64,000 bases of DNA, taken from positions 84,132-148,131 of the forward strand of contig JBDREX010000007.1 in assembly GCA_043819345.1 (NCBI GenBank), given 5' to 3'. Under the pieces are notes generated by a model, which was not told where the DNA came from, did no database searches, and was given only the letters and a program-made list of their open reading frames with translations. Shown here piece after piece: positions 52,762 through 60,674 of this stretch (the first letter of the stretch is position 1; every line of letters starts with the position of its first letter). The DNA is from CAYRDK01 sp043819345. GTDB lineage: Bacteria; Omnitrophota; Gorgyraeia; Velamenicoccales; Velamenicoccaceae. Position numbers and translations under genes: made by a program.

Positions 52762-53968
52762 TCTTTTAAGAAATCTGGATTATTATGTGGGAGCGCCTTT
52801 ATGCTTTTTGTTGAACAGCGCCAATGTTCTTCTGAAAATTTTACTAATTAAAAAAAGTGAACCTTGTCAGCGCAAACCAAATAAGATTCTATTGATTAAA
52901 CTGAGTGAAATAGGATCCATTATCTTAAGTTACCCATTAATAAGTCAGATCAGGAGTGAGTATCCTTATGCAGAGATACATTTTTTAACGTTTCATAAAA
53001 ATGTTGAAATCTTCCGTGTTTTTGAAAATATTATTGATAGAGACAAAATTATTTCTATCAATGAGCAAACAATGATGACTATGGCGTGCGATATCGTTAA
53101 AGCCATATTTAAAATACGCCGGCTAAAGATTGATGTTATCTTTGATTTAGAATTGTTTTCACGTTTTACGGCTATCATAGCTTATTTAAGTGCTGGCCAG
53201 AAAATTGTTGGATTCTATCGCTATGCGATGGAAGGACTATATCGCGGCAACTTTTTGACACACAAAATCGCCTATAATCCATTTTTGCACATTAGCAGGC
53301 ATTATCTTGCTTTTTTAAACAGCATTAAGCAAGATGAGAAACTAACACCGGAAACAGATAGCGATTTTCTAGATATCAAATTGACCTTGCCCTGTTACAA
53401 ATCAAAACTCCAGACAAAAACAAAAATACAAGATATACTATCCCGGAATGGAATTCTGGATAAACACAAAATTGTTTTTCTTAATCCGGGGGAAGGCTCT
53501 TTACCTTTAAGAGAATGGCCTCTAGAAAATTTTATCACGCTCGGCAATAATCTTCTGAAAAATGAAGATATTTTTATCATCCTTGTTGGATTAGATGGGG
53601 CCTACAAAAAAGGAGAAATGCTCTATAAAAAATTGAAAGATCAGCAGCGTTGTTTAAATCTCATTAATCAAACAACTATTGAAGAAGCACTAGAGCTATT
53701 TTCTATAGGGAAAGCGCTCATTGCAAACGATTGCGGATTGGCACATCTGGGTTCTTTGGTTAATATAAACAAATTTATATTTTTCGGTCCTGAATCACCT
53801 AATCTTTACAGCCCTCTGGATAAAAAATGCTCTATTTTTTATAAGCCTCTTGCATGTTCGCCATGTCTAAGTGCATTCAATCACAGAAAATCAGCCTGTA
53901 TTGACAATCTTTGCTTAAAGCGCATATCTCCTGAAATTGTCTACAAAAAAATAATAACTATCTTATAA
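52751..53968 (+). CDS. Glycosyltransferase family 9 (heptosyltransferase-like)
   Basis: A 405-residue GT-B enzyme. The N-terminal KILLIKLSEIGSIILSYPLI (about residues 43-62) is the GT9 signature, followed by the second-lobe donor site VFLNPGEGSLPLREWP (about 239-254) and LIANDCGLAHLGSLV (about 317-331). GT9 enzymes add heptose or related sugars to lipopolysaccharide core. The first 40 residues are an extra hydrophobic helix not usual for the family. It is coupled to the TPR gene by an 11-base overlap and to the following membrane glycosyltransferase by a two-base gap. Confidence 0.82.
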   Translation: MNINLLRNLDYYVGAPLCFLLNSANVLLKILLIKKSEPCQRKPNKILLIKLSEIGSIILSYPLISQIRSEYPYAEIHFLTFHKNVEIFRVFENIIDRDKIISINEQTMMTMACDIVKAIFKIRRLKIDVIFDLELFSRFTAIIAYLSAGQKIVGFYRYAMEGLYRGNFLTHKIAYNPFLHISRHYLAFLNSIKQDEKLTPETDSDFLDIKLTLPCYKSKLQTKTKIQDILSRNGILDKHKIVFLNPGEGSLPLREWPLENFITLGNNLLKNEDIFIILVGLDGAYKKGEMLYKKLKDQQRCLNLINQTTIEEALELFSIGKALIANDCGLAHLGSLVNINKFIFFGPESPNLYSPLDKKCSIFYKPLACSPCLSAFNHRKSACIDNLCLKRISPEIVYKKIITIL

Positions 53969-53970
53969 TC

Positions 53971-55590
53971 ATGGCAATTACAGTTATAAAAATCCTAATG
54001 AATCACTACTATTTGTTTATAAAATTGCTATATCTTGCCTGGATTGCCCTTTTGTTTATAAATTTCAGTTATTTGAAATCTCTGTGTAAAAATGTCAGCA
54101 AAAAAGGCTGGCTACTCTTGCTTATCATTATGTGCTTTGGCCTGATCTTAAGGGTATGGCTTGTTCCTCACATGCACCATATTTATTTTGATGAATTTGA
54201 ACACATTAATATTGCCGAGAATATGATGAACTATGGCAAATATTTTGTCACGCTGGAAGGAGGAAGCGGCTTTTATGAATCATACAAGTTTGAATTCTGG
54301 CCCCCAGGTTATCATTCCCTATTAGCCGGCACTTTTTTTCTCTTTGGAAGCTCAACAGATGTTGCTTTTAATTTCTCGGCAATTATGGGAGGCTTTTCTA
54401 TTCTTGTCATGTTTGTAGCGGTTTTCTCTCTGCTTGGCCGCCAAACTATCGCTCTCTATGCAGCTTTTTTGCTAAGCATTCTCCCAATTCATTTAAAATA
54501 TTCAGGCTCGGCAAGCCCCGAAATAACATCCCTATGTTTTATTATTATTGGTCTTATCGCCTGCCTTAACCATATCCGCAATCCCGGCCAAAAAAGCCTG
54601 AATTTTGCAATTATATCAATCGCTGTAATTGCCTATATGCGGCCAGAAAATGGCTTGTTTGTTATATTGCTATTGTTATTGCTTTTTTTTGGAGGAAATT
54701 TTTTTGCGCCCCGGTCAAATGATCAGCGTTTTTTTCAATGTCCAAAAAATACAAAAATCTGCTCCAACTGCTTTAAAGCCCTGGGCCTGCTTTTTGTTCT
54801 TCTTGTTCCTTATGTAGTTCATATCTTCGGAATAGGCATTTTTGTATTGCCTTCCCCTGGCTGGAATCAAACTCTTTTAGAACACCTATCTGCGATTAAA
54901 ATAAATGCTATAGATAATATCTTCTACTTTTTCTTTGACACCTACCCAGTTTCTGTTACAATTTTGGCCATTCTTGGAGCTTCACACCTCTACAAAAAAC
55001 ATCGCCCTATTTTTGTTTATTTTATTATTTGGTTTTTTGTAACTATAGCGTTTTTTTCACTCTATCACATTGGGAACTTCATGTTCAACCCTGATAGCGA
55101 CAGATATGCCCTAACACCCAGCATAGCTATTATCATTTTTGCCGGATTCGGCCTTTACGAGCTTATTGCCATATTTAACAAAAAGAAAATAATCATTTTT
55201 CTACTTTTTTTATCTGTATTAACTGATGGATATGCATGCCTGGGTTTCAGCTTATTCAGAACTTTTGAACGCGATGTTTATCAAGAGTATCAATTTATTC
55301 TAAAAAATCAAAAGATTATTCCGGATGACCTATACTGTATCAGTTTCGTTCCAGCTACCATTATTTCATCTATCCATAAAAAAGCCGTAGCGCCTTTTCT
55401 TTTTATGGAAAATGAGGACCTGCCGAGAGAAATTATTCTTTTCAAAGATGAATGGTGGTATGTTCATGATTTTAATCAAGACAGAATTGAAAAACGCCTC
55501 AGAGAACAATATGAATTTAAACCCATAACAGAGCTCATAACTCCTGAAAATAAAAAATATACTTTTTTTAAATTAAAAATAAAGAGTTAA
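53971..55590 (+). CDS. GT39/ArnT-like membrane glycosyltransferase
   Basis: A 539-residue protein with about ten membrane helices and a C-terminal soluble part. The first periplasmic loop holds the acidic motif HHIYFDEFEHINIA (about residues 64-77), which in PMT/ArnT-type enzymes includes the catalytic Asp-Glu, and FWPPGYHSLLAGTFF (about 109-123), the usual P-P-G-Y-x-x-L pattern. It would transfer a sugar from a polyprenyl-phosphate donor to a lipid or protein outside the membrane. An O-glycosylation role on exported product is conceivable but not shown. Confidence 0.78.
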   Translation: MAITVIKILMNHYYLFIKLLYLAWIALLFINFSYLKSLCKNVSKKGWLLLLIIMCFGLILRVWLVPHMHHIYFDEFEHINIAENMMNYGKYFVTLEGGSGFYESYKFEFWPPGYHSLLAGTFFLFGSSTDVAFNFSAIMGGFSILVMFVAVFSLLGRQTIALYAAFLLSILPIHLKYSGSASPEITSLCFIIIGLIACLNHIRNPGQKSLNFAIISIAVIAYMRPENGLFVILLLLLLFFGGNFFAPRSNDQRFFQCPKNTKICSNCFKALGLLFVLLVPYVVHIFGIGIFVLPSPGWNQTLLEHLSAIKINAIDNIFYFFFDTYPVSVTILAILGASHLYKKHRPIFVYFIIWFFVTIAFFSLYHIGNFMFNPDSDRYALTPSIAIIIFAGFGLYELIAIFNKKKIIIFLLFLSVLTDGYACLGFSLFRTFERDVYQEYQFILKNQKIIPDDLYCISFVPATIISSIHKKAVAPFLFMENEDLPREIILFKDEWWYVHDFNQDRIEKRLREQYEFKPITELITPENKKYTFFKLKIKS

Positions 55591-55609
55591 CATTAATCGC
55601 TATATATTC

Positions 55610-56542
55610 ATGCTTTATTTGACAGCCTCTAATTTCATTTTTTTACCCATCATCATCTTGCTGGGTGTTATAACCAGCTTAGAAGACTTTCGGTATAATC
55701 TCATAAAAAACAAATGGATTGTTTTAAGCTTGGCTTATGTTGTATTAATTTATCTTTCCTTTTTTTTGGCCTCGCTTTTTCCCAACGCAAGCCCTGTCTA
55801 CAGGGCATTCTTTCAACTGTTTGACCGCTGGTGCATCAATCTGGCTGTTTCTATAATTGTCAGTTATGCTCTATGGAAATCCAAAACATGGTCAGCAGGA
55901 GATGCAAAGCTTTTTATAGCTTTTTGTGCCCTACTACCTCTAGGCATATACCGAAGAGTCTACTTTCACTACTATTTTGCATCATTCTATTTTCTGCTGG
56001 CAATTTTTATTCCTGCCACAGTATATATTTTTCTAAGAACATTTTTTTCTGTAATTACCCAAGACGAAAGAAAAGTGCACCTATTGTCTAAACTACAACA
56101 AATAAAAAAATCTAATAAATTTGACCTTTTCAAGATTTCAATTGGATTTTGTGGTTTTTTTCTATTTTTCAGAATACTTCGCACCTGTTTTGAATCATTC
56201 ATTTTTATAAATACGAACAATCAGACTATTGCCATCCTTATTTCATTGCTTCTTTTTAAAAAAATTACAAAATTCTTAAAAAACAAATGGCGCTTCGTCC
56301 TCATAGGTATTGTTATCCTTATGGCTTATGAAATATGTATTAACATTCATACCCCGGATAGGTTTTTCTCAACCATTGTAGGAATAAGTTTTCAAACAAT
56401 CGTCCTATTGATTATCCGGTCTCTGCTAAACAATTTTATTGGCACCTATGGTAGCTGCGGAGACTCAAAAAAAGAAAATAAGTGCTTTGCCCATTGGATA
56501 TTTTTAGGCGCTTTAATCACCTGGTTCCTCAAAATAAACTAA
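55610..56542 (+). CDS. A24 prepilin-peptidase-like membrane protein
   Basis: A 310-residue protein with about eight helices. The first catalytic aspartate motif of A24 peptidases is visible in SLEDFRYNLIKN (about residues 24-35; family form D-x-x-x-x-x-I-x-N), and the second in WSAGDAKLFIAF (about 97-108; family form G-x-G-D-x-K). There is no N-terminal cytoplasmic methylase domain, so it is of the short CpaA/TadV type, though with a longer C-terminus. No pilin-like gene is in the window. The substrate could be a class III signal peptide elsewhere. Confidence 0.65.
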   Translation: MLYLTASNFIFLPIIILLGVITSLEDFRYNLIKNKWIVLSLAYVVLIYLSFFLASLFPNASPVYRAFFQLFDRWCINLAVSIIVSYALWKSKTWSAGDAKLFIAFCALLPLGIYRRVYFHYYFASFYFLLAIFIPATVYIFLRTFFSVITQDERKVHLLSKLQQIKKSNKFDLFKISIGFCGFFLFFRILRTCFESFIFINTNNQTIAILISLLLFKKITKFLKNKWRFVLIGIVILMAYEICINIHTPDRFFSTIVGISFQTIVLLIIRSLLNNFIGTYGSCGDSKKENKCFAHWIFLGALITWFLKIN

Positions 56543-56659
56543 TGTGGTTAAACTCCATCCCCTCATAAATAAAAACAGATGCATTTTTATATTTCTCTTT
56601 CTCTAAAAATAAATACAAAACTTCTTGATAAATGCTCATGAATGAAAAATTACTTTTTC

Positions 56660-56713
56660 TGTCATCCCAAAATGATAATGTCCTATTTACCAATTTTAAA
56701 ATGTCCTATTTTA
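56660..56713 (+). repeat. Left terminal inverted repeat of the IS
   Basis: Begins TGTCATCCCAA; AATGTCCTATT occurs at 56677-56687 and 56700-56710. These are probably transposase-binding sites. Confidence 0.8.
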
Positions 56714-56746
56714 CAAGTGCTATAATTTTCTTTCAAGGAGGGAATT

Positions 56747-57031
56747 ATGGCTGGAGAGGACATTATCATGATGACGCAAGGAGAATTAAAAAAGCTACAC
56801 GTTATCCGCAAAGCGATAGACAAAACAATAACACAAGCAGAAGCCGCTGAGGTTTTAGGTATTACAACACGGCACGTTCGAAGATTGATCAAGAATATCC
56901 GTATTGAAGGTGAAAAAGGAATTGTTCATAAAAACCAGGGTAAGCCTTCTAACAGAGCCCGGTCCAATAAAATAATGAAAAAGCTCTTAAGTTGTGCCGT
57001 GAAAAATACAAAGATTTCGGCCCGACATTAG
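56747..57031 (+). CDS. Transposase, N-terminal part (HTH), frame 1 of the IS
   Basis: A 94-residue product with a helix-turn-helix at about residues 22-45 (ITQAEAAEVLGITTRHVRRL) followed by the KGIVHKNQGKPSNRAR segment typical of ISNCY transposases, then a change of frame. The ATG at 56747 has a strong AAGGAGGG site at 56735-56742. The sequence GAAAAAG at 56977-56983, read G AAA AAG in this frame, is a plausible -1 slippage site leading into the second part. A plain inactivating indel in the A run, or a sequencing error, is an alternative. Confidence 0.8.
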   Translation: MAGEDIIMMTQGELKKLHVIRKAIDKTITQAEAAEVLGITTRHVRRLIKNIRIEGEKGIVHKNQGKPSNRARSNKIMKKLLSCAVKNTKISARH

Positions 57032-58038
57032 CATCTGAGAAGCTCTTTGAAAGAGATAAAATAAAGATCAATGATGAGACTCTGCGTCTTTGGTTTATTA
57101 AAAGCCACATAGGCTATAGGAAGCGTAAAAAGAGGCCTCATAGGCAGTGGCGTCAAAGAAAAGCCTGCCTTGGTGAGATTGTTCAGATGGATGGCTCGCA
57201 TCATGATTGGTTTGAAGGCAGGGGTGAACCATGTGTCCTGATGGGCTATGTTGATGATGCCACAGGCAGGCCTTTTGGCAAATTCTATCCATATGAAGGA
57301 ACTTTACCTGCCATGGCAAGTTTTAAGGAGTATATCAAAGAATACGGTATTCCAATAAGCCTGTATTTGGATAAACACGCGACGTATAAAGTCAACCGGA
57401 AGCGCTCTATAGAAGACGAGCTAAACAACGTGGATTCATTGAGCCAATTCGTCCGGGCTGTCAAAGAATTTGGGACGAATGTTATCCATGCCGATTCTCC
57501 ACAGGCCAAAGGCAGAATAGAACGGCTCTTTGGCACATTTCAAGATCGTTTGATTAAAGATATGCGCTTAAAATGTGTCAAATCCATTGAAGAAGGCAAT
57601 AAGTTTCTTGGGGGATACCTCCTTATTTATGCCAGGCGGTTTGATGTTGAGCCGGCTAATAGCACAGATCTCCACAGGCCTTTACCAAAGAACATAAATC
57701 TGGATAAGATTCTCTGTAAAAAAGTCGAACATGCTCTCAGGAACGATTTTACGGTGGCGCATAATAAAAAGCTTTATCAGATAAAAGACAACATAAGAGC
57801 CCAAAAGGTGACCGTAGAAGAACGGACAGACGGATCTATGCTGATATGCCACAAAGGTGTTTCTTTAAAGTTCAAGGAAGTACAGTCAAGGCCAGAGAAA
57901 ATCATAAAACAAAGCCCTTGTATATTCCCAAAGAAGGCTCATGTTCCTTCAAAGGATAATCCCTGGAGGGCCTTTAAGATTAATCCATTATCGGCTTATA
58001 AACAAAAAGAACCAACAAGGGAATTAATGTTAGTTTAA
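56992..58038 (+). CDS. Transposase, DDE catalytic part, -1 frame of the IS
   Basis: A 348-residue catalytic part that continues the family sequence CREKYKDFGPTLASEKL. The DDE residues are visible: Asp in VQMDGSHHDWFEGRG, Asp in YLDKHATYKVNRK, and Glu in KGRIERLFGTFQDRL. All core motifs of the ISNCY/IS1202 group are present and uninterrupted, so the only defect is the frame change near 56980. The frame is open upstream to a TAA at about 56968-56970; there is no good independent ribosome site at the TTG 56992, so it is most likely made by frameshifting, or not at all. Confidence 0.8.
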   Translation: MCREKYKDFGPTLASEKLFERDKIKINDETLRLWFIKSHIGYRKRKKRPHRQWRQRKACLGEIVQMDGSHHDWFEGRGEPCVLMGYVDDATGRPFGKFYPYEGTLPAMASFKEYIKEYGIPISLYLDKHATYKVNRKRSIEDELNNVDSLSQFVRAVKEFGTNVIHADSPQAKGRIERLFGTFQDRLIKDMRLKCVKSIEEGNKFLGGYLLIYARRFDVEPANSTDLHRPLPKNINLDKILCKKVEHALRNDFTVAHNKKLYQIKDNIRAQKVTVEERTDGSMLICHKGVSLKFKEVQSRPEKIIKQSPCIFPKKAHVPSKDNPWRAFKINPLSAYKQKEPTRELMLV

Positions 58039-58042
58039 ACAT

Positions 58043-58098
58043 AAAAATAGGACATTTCTATTTTGGTAAGAATAGGACATTTCTAAATTGGCTTGACA
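58043..58098 (-). repeat. Right terminal inverted repeat of the IS
   Basis: Reads TGTCAAGCCAA from the right end inward; inverted copies of AATGTCCTATT lie at 58046-58056 and 58071-58081, matching the left end. Confidence 0.8.
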
Positions 58099-58113
58099 AA
58101 AATCTTCTTTTCC

Positions 58114-58141
58114 TTTACAAAAAAAATGAATTTGCTATAAT
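58114..58141 (+). promoter_or_regulatory. Promoter of the pgk-tpiA-secG unit
   Basis: TTTACA at 58114-58119 and TATAAT at 58136-58141 with a 16-base spacer; the pgk ATG with its GGAGG site follows after 24 bases. The IS right end stops only 15 bases upstream of the -35 box, so the insertion spared the promoter, although it may have removed upstream control sites. Confidence 0.7.
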
Positions 58142-58165
58142 ATCGCAATAACTTTGGAGGAAAAA

Positions 58166-59353
58166 ATGAATAAAAAAACTGTAAAAGATATTAATTTAAA
58201 AGATAAAAAAGTCATCGTTCGTGTGGATTTTAACGTGCCGATAGATAAAAACACGAAAGAAATCTCTGATGATACGCGCATAAAAGCAGCTTTGCCCACT
58301 TTGAACTATATTCTTTCGCAAGGTCCTAAAAAGGTTATCCTCATGACTCATCTAGGGAGGCCTAAGGGCGCTGTAAAAGAAGACCTAAGGCTTAATGTTG
58401 TTGCTAAAAAGCTTCAAGATCTGATAAAAATGCCGATAAAAAAGCTTGATGATTGCATTGGCCCAGAGGTTTCCAAGGCTATTACGGAATCAAAAGAAAC
58501 GATTATCCTCCTTGAAAACTTGCGGTTTTATGCTCAAGAAGAAAAAAATGACCCTCAATTTGCGAAAGAACTTGCTTCTTTGGCTGACATATATGTAAAT
58601 GATGCTTTTGGAACTGCGCATCGAGCACATGCTTCTACAGAAGGCATCGCACATGATCTACCAGCTGTAGCCGGTTTCCTTTTGAGCAAAGAAATCGAAT
58701 ACTTGGGCAAAATGCTTGAAGCACCCAAAAAACCATTCATTGTTATCCTGGGAGGGGCTAAAGTATCCGATAAGATTGGCGTCATTGAAAACCTGTTAGG
58801 TAAAACAACTGCCATGATCATTGGCGGAGGGATGGCTTATACTTTTCTGAAAGCGCAGAATATAAATATTGGTAATTCAAAGCTAGAAGAAGATAAAATT
58901 GCACTCGCACAAGAAACACTTAAAAAGGCACAAGAGAAGAAAATAACGCTTGCCCTGCCCATAGACCATCTTATCGTAGATAAGATCGATTCACCTACAA
59001 AAATTGAAATCACAGAGGGACAGGAAATTCCCGATGGCATGATTTCTGTTGATATTGGTCCTAAGACCATAGCACTTTATAAAAACATTTTAAAAGACGC
59101 TCAGACAATTTGCTGGAATGGCCCATTGGGTATTTTCGAAATAGATAAGTACGCCAAGGGCACAAAAGAAATTGCCGAGTTTATCGCAACACTTAAAGCT
59201 ATATCCATCATTGGAGGTGGAGACACGGCAAGTGCTGTTGCCAAATTTGGCGTGGATGATAAAATGACACATATTTCAACGGGCGGAGGAGCCTCTCTGG
59301 AATTCATGGAAGGCAAGATTTTACCTGGTATCGCAGCCCTACAGGATAAATAA
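58166..59353 (+). CDS. pgk: Phosphoglycerate kinase
   Basis: A 395-residue glycolytic kinase that transfers phosphate from 1,3-bisphosphoglycerate to ADP. The substrate-binding RVDFNVP (about residues 18-24), the HLGRPKG loop, the hinge GGAKVSDKIGVI (about 193-204), GGGMAYTFL and the C-terminal nucleotide motif GGGDTASAVAKFG (about 349-361) are all present. The start is ATG 58166, since the GGAGG at 58156-58160 would lie inside the gene if the ATG at 58154 were used. It heads a unit with tpiA and secG, a common order in many bacteria. Confidence 0.97.
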   Translation: MNKKTVKDINLKDKKVIVRVDFNVPIDKNTKEISDDTRIKAALPTLNYILSQGPKKVILMTHLGRPKGAVKEDLRLNVVAKKLQDLIKMPIKKLDDCIGPEVSKAITESKETIILLENLRFYAQEEKNDPQFAKELASLADIYVNDAFGTAHRAHASTEGIAHDLPAVAGFLLSKEIEYLGKMLEAPKKPFIVILGGAKVSDKIGVIENLLGKTTAMIIGGGMAYTFLKAQNINIGNSKLEEDKIALAQETLKKAQEKKITLALPIDHLIVDKIDSPTKIEITEGQEIPDGMISVDIGPKTIALYKNILKDAQTICWNGPLGIFEIDKYAKGTKEIAEFIATLKAISIIGGGDTASAVAKFGVDDKMTHISTGGGASLEFMEGKILPGIAALQDK

Positions 59354-59368
59354 CGGAGAAAAAATACA

Positions 59369-60127
59369 ATGCGAAAAAAAATGATTGCCGGAAACTGGAA
59401 AATGAACAAAACAACACGAGACGCTATTGAATTGGCCAATGGAATCAAGCGTGAATTAAGCCAAGTCTCAGACGTATCTATTGTTGTTTGCCCGCCTCAT
59501 ACGGCACTAGATGAAGTTTCTGAAGTTCTCTATGAATCTAATATTTTGCTGGGTGCGCAAAATATGCACTGGGAAGATTCCGGCGCTTTTACGGGTGAAA
59601 TCTCAAGCTCCATGCTCAAAGATTTAAATTGCTCTTACGTTATTCTGGGCCACTCTGAGAGAAGGCAGCTATTCCATGAAACAAATGAAGATATTAACAA
59701 AAAGATGAAAACGGCTCTAAAAAATAACCTCACGCCAATTCTTTGTGTGGGAGAAACCCTGGAAGAACGCGAAAAGAATACAACATTTGATGTTATTGAG
59801 AGTCAAGTCAAAAACAGCTTAAACGGGTTAACAGCTGCCGACATTACAAAAGTTGTCATCGCGTATGAGCCTGTCTGGGCCATTGGAACTGGCAAAACAG
59901 CGACACCTCAGCAGGCTCAAGAAGTTCATGCCTTTTTACGTGGGCTTTTGAAACAAATCTATTCTCAAAATGAAGCAGAAAACATTATTATTCTGTATGG
60001 TGGTAGCGTAAAACCCTCCAACACAAAAGAATTAATGTCAGAGAAAGACATTGATGGCGCGCTAGTTGGTGGCGCCAGCCTGAATACTAAAGATTTCTGC
60101 GAGATTGTTAACAACGCCAGGCCCTAA
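59369..60127 (+). CDS. tpiA: Triosephosphate isomerase
   Basis: A 252-residue TIM-barrel enzyme that interconverts dihydroxyacetone phosphate and glyceraldehyde 3-phosphate. GNWKMNK (residues 7-13, with the catalytic Lys), LGHSERR (catalytic His), AYEPVWAIGTGKTA (catalytic Glu and the mobile loop) and YGGSVKP are all intact. It lies 15 bases after pgk with a GGAG site. Confidence 0.97.
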   Translation: MRKKMIAGNWKMNKTTRDAIELANGIKRELSQVSDVSIVVCPPHTALDEVSEVLYESNILLGAQNMHWEDSGAFTGEISSSMLKDLNCSYVILGHSERRQLFHETNEDINKKMKTALKNNLTPILCVGETLEEREKNTTFDVIESQVKNSLNGLTAADITKVVIAYEPVWAIGTGKTATPQQAQEVHAFLRGLLKQIYSQNEAENIIILYGGSVKPSNTKELMSEKDIDGALVGGASLNTKDFCEIVNNARP

Positions 60128-60186
60128 TGGTTCAAAAAGAACCCTTTAAGGACTAACGTCAAAATATACATCTGAAGGAGAAAAAA

Positions 60187-60627
60187 ATGTTTGCTTTTTT
60201 TATTACGATACATGTGTTGACATGCAGTTTATTAATTTTGCTGGTATTGGTGCAACAAGGACGAGGAGGAGGCCTCATTGATAGTTTTTCATCTGCTGAA
60301 TCTATCTTTGGAACAAAAACCAATACATTTTTAGTCAAAGCGACTTCCATATTGGCTGTTGTCTTTTTCGTATCTTGTCTTGCCCTTGCGTTTTTGTCCA
60401 TTCAAAAGAACAAGTCTCTCATAGAAACATCTTATAAGCCGTCCACATCACAAGCAAAGGATGCAAAAGAAAATATTTCGGGTGAATCCGCAAAAACTGA
60501 AGGCCAGAAAACAGATGCCGAAACAACAGAAAAAGTAAAAAAAGATATGCCTGAAAAGATAAAATCGGATACTCAAGAGATCTCTAATACGCAAACAGAC
60601 GAAACAAAAAAAGCAAATCAAAAATAA
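60187..60627 (+). CDS. secG: Protein-export membrane protein SecG
   Basis: A 146-residue protein with the SecG plan: helix one (about residues 3-20), the conserved loop VLVQQGRGGGLIDSFSSAES (about 19-38) and FGTKTNTFLVKAT, then helix two (about 51-73). It is part of the SecYEG translocon. The C-terminal 70 residues are a hydrophilic Lys/Glu/Ser/Thr-rich tail, longer than in most SecG proteins but seen in several phyla. It follows tpiA after 59 bases, with GGAG before the start. Confidence 0.92.
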   Translation: MFAFFITIHVLTCSLLILLVLVQQGRGGGLIDSFSSAESIFGTKTNTFLVKATSILAVVFFVSCLALAFLSIQKNKSLIETSYKPSTSQAKDAKENISGESAKTEGQKTDAETTEKVKKDMPEKIKSDTQEISNTQTDETKKANQK

Positions 60628-60674
60628 TTAAGTATTATTCTGGTTTTTTGCATGAATCTTAGGGGACATAGATT

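Larger units (their letters stand above)
56660..58098 (+). mobile_element. Insertion sequence, ISNCY/IS1202-like
   Basis: A 1439-base element bounded by imperfect inverted repeats that begin TGTCA on both ends. Each end has two copies of AATGTCCTATT at matching distances (17 and about 40 bases from the tip). It carries one transposase split in two frames. No convincing target duplication is seen. It sits in the gap between the A24 peptidase gene and pgk, outside the Hxs island. Confidence 0.85.

Noticed and set aside
56632..56850. A 72-residue frame at the left end of the IS
   Set aside because: It crosses the inverted repeat and overlaps the transposase start in another frame; the transposase with its AAGGAGGG site explains the region.
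60129..60143. A small hairpin (GGTTC/GAACC) just after tpiA
   Set aside because: The stem is only five pairs and no T run follows; secG is probably co-transcribed.
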